NCBI GenBank assembly: GCA_910576125.1
Contig: CAJTHM010000018.1
Coordinates: forward strand, 62,001-126,000
Length of the DNA: 64,000 nucleotides
Source of the DNA: Lachnospiraceae bacterium
GTDB taxonomy: Bacteria > Bacillota > Clostridia > Lachnospirales > Lachnospiraceae
Direction: 5' to 3'
The notes beneath the pieces were generated by a model. That model saw only the letters and a list, made by a program, of their open reading frames with translations. It was not told where the DNA came from and did not search any database. Positions 42,375 through 51,517 of this stretch are shown here, one piece after another. The stretch's first letter is position 1, and the number at the start of each line of letters is the position of its first letter. Position numbers and translations under genes: made by a program.

Positions 42375-43133
42375 ATGGATGGGCTGGTCAGCATCATCGT
42401 GCCTGTATACAATGTAGAGAAATATATCGGGGAAACCATTGCCTGTGTGGAGGCACAGACTTATGGGAACTGGGAACTTCTGCTGGTAGAGGATAACAGC
42501 AGCGACAGAACGTTGGCGGTGATAGGGCGCTGTATGGAGGAGAGGGAGGACTCCAGGATACGGCTGATTCGCCAGCCCTCCAACATGGGGGCCGCCAGGG
42601 CCAGGAACAGAGGACTGAAAGAGGCCCGGGGAAGATATATCGCCTATCTGGACGCGGATGATCTGTGGGTGCCTGAAAAGCTGGAAAAGGAACTGCGCTT
42701 TCTGCGGGAAAAAGAGGCCGCGTTTGCTTTCACCGGCTATGAATTCGCAGATGAGCAGGGCAGAGGCACAGGGAAGGTGGTACATGTGCCGGAGACACTG
42801 TGTTACAGGAGGGCTTTGAGCAATACAACGATTTTTACGACTACGGTCATGTTCGATACCGAGAAAATTGACAGAGAACAGCTGGAGATGCCGGTAGTCA
42901 AGAGCGAGGACACCGCGCTCTGGTTCCGGGTGTTGAGAAACGGGTATACTGCTTATGGGCTGGATGAGAATCTGGTGCGTTACAGGCGCTCGGACAATAC
43001 GCTTTCGGCCAACAAGCTGGAGGCGCTGCGGCGCATCTGGCATCTCTACCGGCGATGCGAAAATTTGAGCCTGCCCCGCAGCGCATGGCATTTCTGTTTC
43101 TGGGCAATCAGGGCAGTCAGAAGAAGACTGTAG
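42375..43133 (+). CDS. GT2 family glycosyltransferase
   Basis: GT-A fold enzyme of 252 residues: VSIIVPVYNVEKYIGETI (about 5-22), VEDNSSDRT (about 38-46), and the metal-binding YLDADDLW (about 87-94). A second acidic segment, KSEDTALWFRVL (about 176-187), is the usual ED catalytic-base region. ATG 42375 is chosen over an in-frame start 21 bases upstream because AGAGGAAA precedes it. It is followed 18 bases later by the initiating phosphoglycosyltransferase. Sugar specificity is unknown. Confidence 0.88.
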   Translation: MDGLVSIIVPVYNVEKYIGETIACVEAQTYGNWELLLVEDNSSDRTLAVIGRCMEEREDSRIRLIRQPSNMGAARARNRGLKEARGRYIAYLDADDLWVPEKLEKELRFLREKEAAFAFTGYEFADEQGRGTGKVVHVPETLCYRRALSNTTIFTTTVMFDTEKIDREQLEMPVVKSEDTALWFRVLRNGYTAYGLDENLVRYRRSDNTLSANKLEALRRIWHLYRRCENLSLPRSAWHFCFWAIRAVRRRL

Positions 43134-43151
43134 TGATGGGGAGGATTTATT

Positions 43152-44609
43152 GTGAATCTGAGTACCAATGAAAAGAAACTGAGACATTTGGAGACATTCA
43201 AGAGGCTGATCAATCTGGGGCTGACTACGGTGTGCCTGGGACTGGAGATCGCGATATTTGCCTATTGGTGGCAGATGCAGTTCCGCTGGAGCGTGGTGGA
43301 AGCGCTGCGGTACTTCCAGGGCAAGGGCCATGTGCTGGAAGTCTCTATCTATGGAGTGGTATTGATTCTGCTGTCCTCCATGTACGGAGGCATCCGTCTG
43401 GGCTATCTTAAGAACGTGGAGCTGATTTTTTCCCAGGTCTTTGCCACCCTGATGGCTAATATCTTCATATACGCGGAGCTTTCCGTGATGGCCGCCCAGC
43501 CTTTTGTCCCTGACGTGTTCATTCTCATGATGGTGGAACAGACGATTGTGGTAATCATATACATCAATGTGGCCAACCGCCTCTACCGCGCCATTTTCCC
43601 GCCCCGCAGGCTGTTGCTGATTCATGGGGACAGGCCCATAGAGAATATCAGCAGCAAATTTGCGCTCCGCAAGGACAAATATATCATCACCAGGACCATT
43701 CATGTGGAGGAGGGCTTTGAGGCTGTCTGCAGGACGATTCAGGAGTCCTACGAAAGCGGCGAGTGCAATGCCGTGGTGCTGGGGGACATCTCCGTGGCGG
43801 ACAGGACGCCTTTGATTAAATTCTGTTACGGGCATTCCATCCGCTTCTACCTGCTGCCCAAGATAACGGATGTGATACTGATGGGGGCAGAGGAGCTCCA
43901 TGTGTTTGACAGCCCCATGTTATTGACCCGTGAGTACAGCCTCACCATAGAACAGCGGATCATCAAGAGATGCATCGATGTGACGGGCGCATTGATATTG
44001 CTGGCGCTGGCATCTCCCTTTATGCTGCTGACGGCTCTTGCCATTAAGCTCTATGACGGCGGCCCCGTCTTGTACAAGCAGGTGCGCTGTACCTTGAATC
44101 AGAGGGAATTCTATATCATGAAATTTCGGAGCATGCGGACGGACGCGGAGAAAGACGGCGTGGCGAGGCTCGCTCAGAAGAACGACGACCGCATCACGCC
44201 TGTGGGAAAAATCATCCGGAAATGCAGGCTGGACGAGCTGCCGCAGTTAGTAAATATCCTGAGAGGGGACATGTCTTTCATCGGCCCCAGGCCGGAACGG
44301 CCGGAAATCATTGCCCAGTATCTGGAGGTCATGCCGGAGTTCGCCTGTCGTATGAAAGTGAAGGCCGGGCTGGCCGGTTTTGCGCAGGTATATGGAAAAT
44401 ATAATACATCCCCTTACGACAAGCTGAAGCTGGATCTGACTTATATCGAAAATTATTCTGTCATGCTGGATATCAAGCTGATGCTGCTGACTCTGAAGAT
44501 TCTCTTCTGGCCGGACAGCACAGAAGGCGTGGAGGCGGAGCAGATTACGGCTTTGCGGGAAGAGCGCAAAAAGCAGCAGGAGAGGCAGGACAAAAAGGAT
44601 GAGGAATGA
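43152..44609 (+). CDS. Initiating polyprenyl glycosylphosphotransferase (WbaP/CpsE type)
   Basis: Membrane enzyme of 485 residues that places the first sugar-phosphate on undecaprenyl phosphate. N-terminal membrane segments (about 17-35, 75-92, 100-125), a soluble CoA-binding-like middle domain, and a C-terminal bacterial sugar transferase domain from about residue 270: one re-entrant hydrophobic segment, then KFRSMRTDAE, RKCRLDELPQLVNILRGDMS and FIGPRPERPE. These are the conserved catalytic and sugar-phosphate motifs of the family. Start GTG 43152 follows GGGGAGG. A second, short initiating enzyme occurs at 55.2 kb. Confidence 0.93.
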   Translation: MNLSTNEKKLRHLETFKRLINLGLTTVCLGLEIAIFAYWWQMQFRWSVVEALRYFQGKGHVLEVSIYGVVLILLSSMYGGIRLGYLKNVELIFSQVFATLMANIFIYAELSVMAAQPFVPDVFILMMVEQTIVVIIYINVANRLYRAIFPPRRLLLIHGDRPIENISSKFALRKDKYIITRTIHVEEGFEAVCRTIQESYESGECNAVVLGDISVADRTPLIKFCYGHSIRFYLLPKITDVILMGAEELHVFDSPMLLTREYSLTIEQRIIKRCIDVTGALILLALASPFMLLTALAIKLYDGGPVLYKQVRCTLNQREFYIMKFRSMRTDAEKDGVARLAQKNDDRITPVGKIIRKCRLDELPQLVNILRGDMSFIGPRPERPEIIAQYLEVMPEFACRMKVKAGLAGFAQVYGKYNTSPYDKLKLDLTYIENYSVMLDIKLMLLTLKILFWPDSTEGVEAEQITALREERKKQQERQDKKDEE

Positions 44610-44610
44610 T

Positions 44611-45690
44611 ATGTGGAAAGGATATTATGGGAAAGAACCCTTTGACCTGCGCCTGACAGTACTTCGTTTGGCATACCGGCTGCCGCTCATCATAGCCGTC
44701 ACGGTTCTGGGCACATTGCTTATCGGCGGCGGATATTATGTGAAAAATGTGCTTCTGCAGGGGGAAAAGATATATACGGCCACGTCCTCCTACCGGGTGG
44801 AGTATGCGGTGGACAGTGTGGAAGACATTATGAGCGTGTATATCAATGAGATGAGCTGGAATACCTATATGCAGTCCCGGATGTTTCTGGACGCAGTAGA
44901 GGACTACCTGGGGGAGGCTGGCGTGAAGGGGATAAGCAGCCAGGAACTGGCGGAGTCGATTTATGCCCGGGTGCTGTCGGATCTCAGGCTGCCCTCCACG
45001 ACGGTCACTACGGCCAGCCCGGAAAAGAGCGTGGCGATAGCCCGTGCCGTGGAAGCCGCCATGGTGCAGGAACTGGCAGAGGAAGTAAGCGAGATTGACT
45101 ACATTACGGTAATAGACCCGGGCGATGCTGCGGAGGAGGTACGCCCGGTCCTCAGGGTGAGGAGAGTGTCCGTCTTCGGCGCAATTCTGTCCTGCTTTTC
45201 CGTAATCGTGATTCTGCTTTTGAAAGAGACAGGGGATGACTGCATCTGGCTGCCTGCCTCTATCCGGAAGCGGTATGGCGTAAAGGCGGCAGGGACCATA
45301 GAGAGCAAAGAACTGGGTGAAAACATAAAGTATTTTTTCCGAAAAGAGGAAGTGCCGAAGGAAAGTCCCGGAAAAGCTGCTGCGGTCGCGGTCTGTCCGG
45401 TTCAGGAGGAGCTGGATTCGGAAGAGGTGCTGAAGCGCCTTCAGGAGATATGCCCCGACATCTGCGGAGAGTGGTCCGCCGTTCTGTCTCCGCTGAAGAA
45501 TCCTCAGGTTGCAGAGCAGCTTAGGGAGGCGGAGGGCATTTTGCTGGCGGTAAAGGCGGGGAGTCATGCGGGCAGGATGTTCGAGCGGGTCCTGGAATAC
45601 CTGGAACAGCAGGACTGCCAGGTGACAGCGGCAATCCTGTGGGATGCGGATGAGAAGCTGCTTCGGAGATACGACTTTCTTAAGATATGA
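44611..45690 (+). CDS. Wzz-like chain-length protein with decayed tyrosine-kinase-like domain
   Basis: Protein of 359 residues: a Wzz domain with membrane segments at about 26-46 and 186-205, and a C-terminal cytoplasmic part (about 210-359) shaped like a BY-kinase (YGVKAAGTIESKELGENI; EGILLAVKAGSHAGRMFERV; CQVTAAILWDADEKLL). The part that should hold Walker A (GxxGxGKS/T) is missing and no Tyr-rich tail is present, so the kinase function is lost. It may instead be an allosteric partner. ATG 44611 is preferred, as GAGG at 44601-44604 precedes it; an in-frame ATG at 44599 overlaps the preceding gene. Confidence 0.8.
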   Translation: MWKGYYGKEPFDLRLTVLRLAYRLPLIIAVTVLGTLLIGGGYYVKNVLLQGEKIYTATSSYRVEYAVDSVEDIMSVYINEMSWNTYMQSRMFLDAVEDYLGEAGVKGISSQELAESIYARVLSDLRLPSTTVTTASPEKSVAIARAVEAAMVQELAEEVSEIDYITVIDPGDAAEEVRPVLRVRRVSVFGAILSCFSVIVILLLKETGDDCIWLPASIRKRYGVKAAGTIESKELGENIKYFFRKEEVPKESPGKAAAVAVCPVQEELDSEEVLKRLQEICPDICGEWSAVLSPLKNPQVAEQLREAEGILLAVKAGSHAGRMFERVLEYLEQQDCQVTAAILWDADEKLLRRYDFLKI

Positions 45691-45727
45691 ACCAGAAAGA
45701 CTGAGGCATACGGACGGGGAGAAAGAT

Positions 45728-46510
45728 ATGAAGGTTCAGGTACTGGCATCTGTCATGAATGAAGAACCGAAAGCGCTTCTGGAGCGTATGAGGCTGGAAT
45801 CGGACGCGGTCATCATCAATCAGTGCGACAGGCTGGATTTTGAGAAAATAGCATATAAGGGGTATCAGGTGCAGTTCTTTTCCTTTCCGGACAGGGGCGT
45901 GGGCAGGAGCCGCAATGAGGCGATCCTCAGGGCGGACGGCGATATCTGTCTTTTCTCGGATGCGGATATTGTGTATGAGCCTGGATACGCGGAAAAAATA
46001 GCCGCGGAATTTCAGAACAACCGCCAGGCGGATATGATACTCTTCAATATCACAGTGGAGGAGGCCCGCAGGACCTATCATATCACGGAGCGCAGGCGGG
46101 TCCGCTGGTACAATTGCGGCAGATACGGAGCGGTGAGCTTCGCTGTCCGCAGAAAGAGCCTGTTTTCCTCCGGGGTGACTTTTTCTTTGCTGTTCGGCGG
46201 CGGAGCAAGATATGGCAGCGGCGAGGACAGCCTGTTCTTAAAAGAATTCATGGATAAGGGTTATTCTGTGTATACGGCGCCCGTCACCATCGGACGGGAG
46301 ATTTCCGGGAAATCCACATGGTTTTCCGGCTATGATGAGAAATTTTTCCGGGACAAAGGGGTATTGTACCGTTATCTGTACGGAAAGATGGCGTGGGCCA
46401 TGGCGCTTAGGTTCCTGCTGGCGCATCGGGACAAGCTGTGCGCCGAGGTGCCTCTGGGGCAGGCGTTCCGGTGGATGCGGGATGGAGAGGAATCGCAGGG
46501 AAAGGGATAG
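45728..46510 (+). CDS. GT-A glycosyltransferase
   Basis: GT2-like enzyme of 260 residues. Seen: KVQVLASVMNEEPKALLERM at the start, GVGRSRNEAILRADGDICLF (about 60-79), the metal site FSDADIVYEP (about 78-87) and GSGEDSLFLKEFM (about 166-178) as the catalytic acid region. An RRRVRWYN segment replaces the usual acceptor loop. ATG 45728 follows GGGGAGAAAG; the in-frame start at 45644 lies inside the Wzz-like gene. It precedes the EpsG-like gene by one base. Confidence 0.85.
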   Translation: MKVQVLASVMNEEPKALLERMRLESDAVIINQCDRLDFEKIAYKGYQVQFFSFPDRGVGRSRNEAILRADGDICLFSDADIVYEPGYAEKIAAEFQNNRQADMILFNITVEEARRTYHITERRRVRWYNCGRYGAVSFAVRRKSLFSSGVTFSLLFGGGARYGSGEDSLFLKEFMDKGYSVYTAPVTIGREISGKSTWFSGYDEKFFRDKGVLYRYLYGKMAWAMALRFLLAHRDKLCAEVPLGQAFRWMRDGEESQGKG

Positions 46511-47692
46511 ATGATGGAGTGGAGTGCGCTGGTTTATATCCTGTTGACTGTAATTACGGTGGCTTTTGGGCTGTGCGTGGACAATCAGGACTATGTGCCC
46601 GACTATATCAGAGGGGGCCGCAGGTATCCGGGGCCTCCCGGCGCGGGGAGCGGAAACGGGCTGTGCGAACGGCGGCAGGTCAGGAACCGAATTGCGGTGG
46701 CCGCAATCTATTGCCTCCTGACAGGGGTGTCCGCCTGCCGGATCGCGGTGGGCAATGACTACTGGGTGTACCGGGACAATTTCAACCTGATTGCGGAAGA
46801 GCGCCATGTGGCCTCGGAGTTTGGCTTCAATATGATCGTAAAATGGATACAGGGCGTGTTTGGTTATGATAAATATGTGCCTGTATTTGCTTTCTTTTCC
46901 ATCGTGACAGTCTGGTTCTTCGTAAGGGCTCTGCACGATCAGGGAAAGCATTTTGCGTTTTCGCTGTATTTGCTGATGACAGGAGGATTTTATTTCAACA
47001 GCCTGAATTCCGTCAGATATTATCTGGCGCTGGCAATTGCGCTGTTTTCCATGAAATATGTGCTCCGGAGCGAATATGGGAAGTTTGTTCTGATGATACT
47101 GGCGGGGGCTATGTTCCACAAGTCCATCCTGCTGGTGATTCCTGTATATCTCGCGGCGCATTTCCTTGCGGCTGCCCCCCTGAAAAAATGGCATTATGCG
47201 GCAGGCACCGTTTTCCTCTGCAGCCTTATATTCGGGCAGAATCTTTACCGGGAAATCATCTTTTTATTCTACCCGTTTTATCGAAATTCCGTATTTGACG
47301 ACGGGCAGCTTTCCTATGCCAATATTTTGAAATGCGGCAGCGTGCTGATCCTTTGCCTGATTTGCTATCGACAGAGCCTGAGGGAGAATCTGGCGAACCG
47401 CTTTTACTTTTTTCTGAATCTGTTCGGGCTGACGGTCTATTGCTGTGGTTCCTTTATTCCGGAGGTGTCCAGAATAGGATATTATATGATCATATCTCAG
47501 ATATTCCTGGTGCCGGAGCTTCTGGCGCAGATGCCCTGGAAGAGACTGCGCAGGCTGTGCCGTGCGGGGGTGGCAGTAGCGTTTGGATGCTATTTTCTGT
47601 TGCTCTTAAAGGGAATGTACGCGATAGATGTAAGGCTGCTGCCATATTTGAACTGGATTTTTGATGACAGCGGCGTAATCAGCGCGCTGTGA
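46511..47692 (+). CDS. EpsG-family polysaccharide polymerase
   Basis: Polytopic membrane protein of 393 residues with about ten hydrophobic segments. The conserved EpsG pattern is present: GNDYWVYRDNFN (about 79-90), followed by FGFNMIVKWIQGV (about 101-113) and the loop SLNSVRYYLALAIALFSMKY (about 161-180). EpsG-type proteins join repeat units outside the membrane in the Wzy manner. There is an odd basic, Gly/Arg-rich insertion (about 30-60) between the first two membrane segments. It starts one base after the preceding gene and ends 30 bases before the next. Confidence 0.88.
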   Translation: MMEWSALVYILLTVITVAFGLCVDNQDYVPDYIRGGRRYPGPPGAGSGNGLCERRQVRNRIAVAAIYCLLTGVSACRIAVGNDYWVYRDNFNLIAEERHVASEFGFNMIVKWIQGVFGYDKYVPVFAFFSIVTVWFFVRALHDQGKHFAFSLYLLMTGGFYFNSLNSVRYYLALAIALFSMKYVLRSEYGKFVLMILAGAMFHKSILLVIPVYLAAHFLAAAPLKKWHYAAGTVFLCSLIFGQNLYREIIFLFYPFYRNSVFDDGQLSYANILKCGSVLILCLICYRQSLRENLANRFYFFLNLFGLTVYCCGSFIPEVSRIGYYMIISQIFLVPELLAQMPWKRLRRLCRAGVAVAFGCYFLLLLKGMYAIDVRLLPYLNWIFDDSGVISAL

Positions 47693-47721
47693 GAGACAGG
47701 CAGAAAGAGAGGAAATCGATC

Positions 47722-49077
47722 ATGAAAGTCTTATGGCTATGCAATATCGTGCTGCCTATGGCGGCGCGCCAGATGGGGATGGAGGTTTCCAATAAAGAAG
47801 GCTGGGTCAGCGGGATGGCGGAATCCGTGCTGGCAGGCCATGGGGAGAACCGCATCGAGCTTTCCGTGGCTTTTCCTCTGCCCCGCTGCAGATTTCCCCG
47901 GGGGCAGGAAATCCGCAGCGGGACGGTGGCGGCACAGAGTGGGGGATCCTTTTCTTTCTACGGTTTTCCGGAGGATGTGAACCATGCGGAAAAATATGAC
48001 GAGAGACTGGAACCAGCGCTTGAAAAAATCGTCTCTATAGTAGAGCCGGACATCGTGCACTGCTTCGGCACGGAATATCCCCACACTCTGGCCATGTGCA
48101 GGATTTTCCCCGAAAAAGAAAGGCTGCTGCTGGGCATGCAGGGGCTCTGCACCCTGCTGGCCCAGGGGTATTACGCGGATCTGCCCGAACAGGCCATCCG
48201 CCGGGTGACGCTGCGGGACTGGGTGAAAAAGGACAGCTTACGCCGGCAGCAGGAGAAGTTCGTCCTGCGGGGGAATATGGAGCGGGAGGCCGTGGGGCTG
48301 GCCGGGAACATCACCGGGCGCACCCGCTGGGACAGGATGCATGCCAGGGATTGGAATCCGAAGGCCCGGTATTTTGAGATGAACGAGAGCCTGCGGCCGG
48401 AATTCTACGGGCCGGTGTGGGATTCGGAGGCCTGCGAGCCCTATTCCATCTTCCTGAGCCAGGGGGACTATCCCCTGAAGGGGCTGCACTATATGCTGCG
48501 GGCATTGCGGATCATATTGGCGGAATACCCGGAGGCAAAGCTGTATGTGGCGGGAAACAGCCTGGTGGCATACGGTACATGGAAGGAGAAGCTGAAGATA
48601 TCGGGCTATGGGAGATTCCTGCGCGAAATGCTGACTGGCCTGGGGCTGGAGGGGCGGGTGTGCTTCCTGGGGAAGCTGGACGCGGGGCAGATGCGGGACA
48701 GATACTTAAAGTGCGGCCTGTTCGTCTGCTGCTCCTCTGTGGAGAATTCCCCCAATTCCCTGGGGGAGGCCATGCTTTTGGGGGTGCCCTGCGTCAGCGC
48801 GGACGTGGGCGGCGTCTCCAGCATATTTACGGGAGGGGTGGACGGCATCCTGTACAGGGGGTCTGACCACGGCGGCGCATCCGGGGGCCCGGGGGCGGAA
48901 GGGGCCGGAGAGCTGGGGGCGGTGTCCGGGCGGCTGGCGGAGGCGGTGCTTGAAATGTGGCGCGATCCCGGGAAAAGGGAGGAATACTGTCGCAATGCCA
49001 GGAATCATGCGCTGCGCACCCATGACAGAGAGAAAAATTATCAAAAACTGGTGGAAATATATGGGAAAATCCTGTAA
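47722..49077 (+). CDS. GT4 family glycosyltransferase
   Basis: GT-B fold enzyme of 451 residues. The N-terminal domain begins KVLWLCNIVLPMAARQMG; the C-terminal GT4 domain carries FLSQGDYPLKGLHYMLRAL (about 249-267), a donor-binding ENSPNSLGEAMLLGVPCVSA motif (about 342-361) with the E-x7-E pattern partly relaxed, and a Gly/Ala-rich insertion (about 380-405) after GVDGILYRG. ATG 47722 follows AGAGAGGAAA. It overlaps the following gene by 17 bases. Confidence 0.88.
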   Translation: MKVLWLCNIVLPMAARQMGMEVSNKEGWVSGMAESVLAGHGENRIELSVAFPLPRCRFPRGQEIRSGTVAAQSGGSFSFYGFPEDVNHAEKYDERLEPALEKIVSIVEPDIVHCFGTEYPHTLAMCRIFPEKERLLLGMQGLCTLLAQGYYADLPEQAIRRVTLRDWVKKDSLRRQQEKFVLRGNMEREAVGLAGNITGRTRWDRMHARDWNPKARYFEMNESLRPEFYGPVWDSEACEPYSIFLSQGDYPLKGLHYMLRALRIILAEYPEAKLYVAGNSLVAYGTWKEKLKISGYGRFLREMLTGLGLEGRVCFLGKLDAGQMRDRYLKCGLFVCCSSVENSPNSLGEAMLLGVPCVSADVGGVSSIFTGGVDGILYRGSDHGGASGGPGAEGAGELGAVSGRLAEAVLEMWRDPGKREEYCRNARNHALRTHDREKNYQKLVEIYGKIL

Positions 49078-50329
49078 AATAGCTTTTATATCCAACTACA
49101 TCAATCATCATCAGATTCCTTTCTGTAATGCCATGTACCAGCTTCTGCAGGGAGGCTTCGTATTCGTACAGACGGAACCCATGGAGGAAGGGCGGGTGCG
49201 GATGGGATGGCATGCGGCAGAGCGGCCGGCGTATGTACGCTGTTTCTATGAGGAGCCGGCGGGCTGCAGGCAGCTGATTCTGGACTGCGATGTGGCGCTG
49301 TTCGGCGGGACGGATGATGAGAGCTATATTCAGGAAAGGCTGGAGGCCGGGAAGACAGTCATCCGCATCAGTGAGAGGCTGTATAAGACCGGACAGTGGA
49401 AAGCGGTATCCCCCAGGGGGCTGTGGAAGAAGTACCATGATCACACCCGGCATCGGAAGGCGCCGGTCTACCTGCTTTGCGCGGGAGCCTATGTGGCCTC
49501 CGATTTCGCGATCATTCGGGCGTATCCCGGGAAAATGTACTGCTGGGGATATTTTCCGGAGACGAAACATTATGATGTGGATATGCTTTTAAGTGAAAAA
49601 GGATACGGAAAAACAAAGATTCCTTATCTGCTCTGGGCGGCCCGGATGATTGATTGGAAACATCCTGAGCTGTCGGTGGAGACGGCAAGGTTTCTGAAAG
49701 AAAAGGGGCTGACGTTCCACCTGGATATCATCGGGGATGGGGAACTGCGGTCACAGACAGAAGACTTGGCGGAAAAATACGGACTGGGCGACTGTGTTTC
49801 GTTTCTGGGCTATCAGCCGCCGGAGGAGGTACGCCGATATATGGAACAGGCGGATATTTTCCTGTTCACCAGCGACAGACAGGAGGGCTGGGGCGCAGTG
49901 GCCAATGAGGCCATGAACAGCGCCTGTGCCCTGGTGGCGGATCATATGATCGGCGCGGTGCCTTATCTGGTAAGAAACGGAGAAAACGGCCTGATTTATC
50001 AAGACGGAAGAGCGGACCGGCTGTTTGCGGCTGCAGAGCGGCTGGTGCGGGACAGGGCTTTTGGAAAGGAACTGGGAAAGGCGGCTTACCGGACGATTGC
50101 CGATGTCTGGAATGCGGAGAATGCAGCGGAAAGGCTGCTGGAGCTGATAGGGCATCTTACAGGGCTCTCATGTGCGGAGACGGATACGGGCGGGAACATG
50201 GACAAGCCGGGACAAAGGTCTGCGGAGACAGTCCGGAAGCCGGAAGGACAGCAGATTGCAGGAAGGGCCGGATATGCGCCCTGTGCCCAGGCCGGGGCGC
50301 TTTCAGAGCGCTTTCAGAAACAGGTTTGA
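49061..50329 (+). CDS. GT4 family glycosyltransferase
   Basis: GT-B fold enzyme of 422 residues. Seen: CKIAFISNYINHHQIPFCNA at the start (glycine loop replaced by NYINHHQ), LLWAARMIDWKHPELSVETA (about 188-207) and the donor-binding DRQEGWGAVANEAMNSACAL (about 272-291). The last 50 residues are low-complexity and basic and do not belong to the fold. ATG 49061 with GGTGGA upstream gives a 17-base overlap with the preceding gene; longer in-frame starts run back to 48950 but lack a ribosome site. Confidence 0.85.
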   Translation: MGKSCKIAFISNYINHHQIPFCNAMYQLLQGGFVFVQTEPMEEGRVRMGWHAAERPAYVRCFYEEPAGCRQLILDCDVALFGGTDDESYIQERLEAGKTVIRISERLYKTGQWKAVSPRGLWKKYHDHTRHRKAPVYLLCAGAYVASDFAIIRAYPGKMYCWGYFPETKHYDVDMLLSEKGYGKTKIPYLLWAARMIDWKHPELSVETARFLKEKGLTFHLDIIGDGELRSQTEDLAEKYGLGDCVSFLGYQPPEEVRRYMEQADIFLFTSDRQEGWGAVANEAMNSACALVADHMIGAVPYLVRNGENGLIYQDGRADRLFAAAERLVRDRAFGKELGKAAYRTIADVWNAENAAERLLELIGHLTGLSCAETDTGGNMDKPGQRSAETVRKPEGQQIAGRAGYAPCAQAGALSERFQKQV

Positions 50330-50374
50330 TTTCTTGAATATAAAAAGACGTAAAAACATACGGAGCTTAATAAA

Positions 50375-51364
50375 ATGGATAACCCCTTGATTACGGTCAT
50401 CATACCAGTTTATAATATAGAAGATTATCTGCCCAGATGCGTCCGCTCCATTACGGCACAGACCTACCAGCATCTGGAAATCATTCTGGTGGATGACGGC
50501 TCCACGGATGGTACGGGACAGCTCTGCGACAGGCTGGCAGAAGAGGATGAGCGCATCAGGGTCTGTCATAAAGAGAATGGAGGCTCCTCCTCCGCCAGGA
50601 ATCTGGCGCTTGCGCATGCAAAGGGAGAGTATGTGGGATTTGTGGACAGCGACGACTACATTGCCTCCGATATGTATGAGCTGCTGATGCGGGGGATTCA
50701 GGATTTTCATGTATCCGCGGCCCAGGTGGCCAGAGATGAGACAGATGAAAAGGGAAATCCTTTGCCGGATATCTGTGTGCCGCCAGAGGTACCAGAGGTA
50801 ATAGAAAACAGGGAGTTCATGAAAGAACTGCTGATGCACCGGGGGGACTGCTCTTTCTGTACCAAGCTGATCCGCAGGGACTTATTTCCGCAGGAGGCTT
50901 TCCCGGTAGGGAAACTGAATGAGGACTTCCATCTGCTGGTACGGATGCTGCCGCGGATGGGGAGAGTGCTGTCGCTGCCGGAGCAGGCATATCATGTGTT
51001 TTATCGAATAGGCAGTAATTCCAGAAAGGCGGATAAGGAGACTTTTTCCCGGGTCTACGCGGACTGTGTGGAAAATGCGGATATGGTGGAGGAAATCGTG
51101 AAAAGGGATTATCCGGGACTGGAGGAGACGGCGTTCCGGTTCGGGATTTTTCAGAGGCTGGAGTATCTGCTGCATATTCCGATTTCGCAGATGACGAAGG
51201 ATAACGGGATGTATTGCGGGATTGTGGCTTATCTGCGGAGAAGCTGGGGAAAGGCCATGTGGAATCGGATATTGACGGGGAAGAATAAGGTGTACCATAC
51301 CTTATTCGCTATAGCTCCCAGGGGAATACGAAAGCTGCACGCAGCCTTACGGCGCATAGCCTGA
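50375..51364 (+). CDS. GT2 family glycosyltransferase
   Basis: GT-A fold enzyme of 329 residues: ITVIIPVYNIEDYLPRCVRS (about 5-24), VDDGSTDGT (about 40-48), GSSSARNLALAHAKGEYVGF (about 72-91), metal site VDSDDYI (about 92-98) and KLNEDFHLLVRML (about 178-190). The C-terminal third is helical and may bind the membrane surface. GGAG lies upstream of ATG 50375. It is the last gene before a 150-base gap in which I see no gene or clear promoter. Confidence 0.88.
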   Translation: MDNPLITVIIPVYNIEDYLPRCVRSITAQTYQHLEIILVDDGSTDGTGQLCDRLAEEDERIRVCHKENGGSSSARNLALAHAKGEYVGFVDSDDYIASDMYELLMRGIQDFHVSAAQVARDETDEKGNPLPDICVPPEVPEVIENREFMKELLMHRGDCSFCTKLIRRDLFPQEAFPVGKLNEDFHLLVRMLPRMGRVLSLPEQAYHVFYRIGSNSRKADKETFSRVYADCVENADMVEEIVKRDYPGLEETAFRFGIFQRLEYLLHIPISQMTKDNGMYCGIVAYLRRSWGKAMWNRILTGKNKVYHTLFAIAPRGIRKLHAALRRIA

Positions 51365-51517
51365 TGGGATTTAGAAACAATTACCAGAGTGTTTGGGCAA
51401 ATAATATGCTATGCTAAGCAAGGCGGCTGTTCACGGGATGATATAGGTTGCACTGGATAGAAACGAAGCTGATTCGGAAAAATTACGGGCTGCCGGAGCG
51501 GCCAGATAGGAGTAGAT

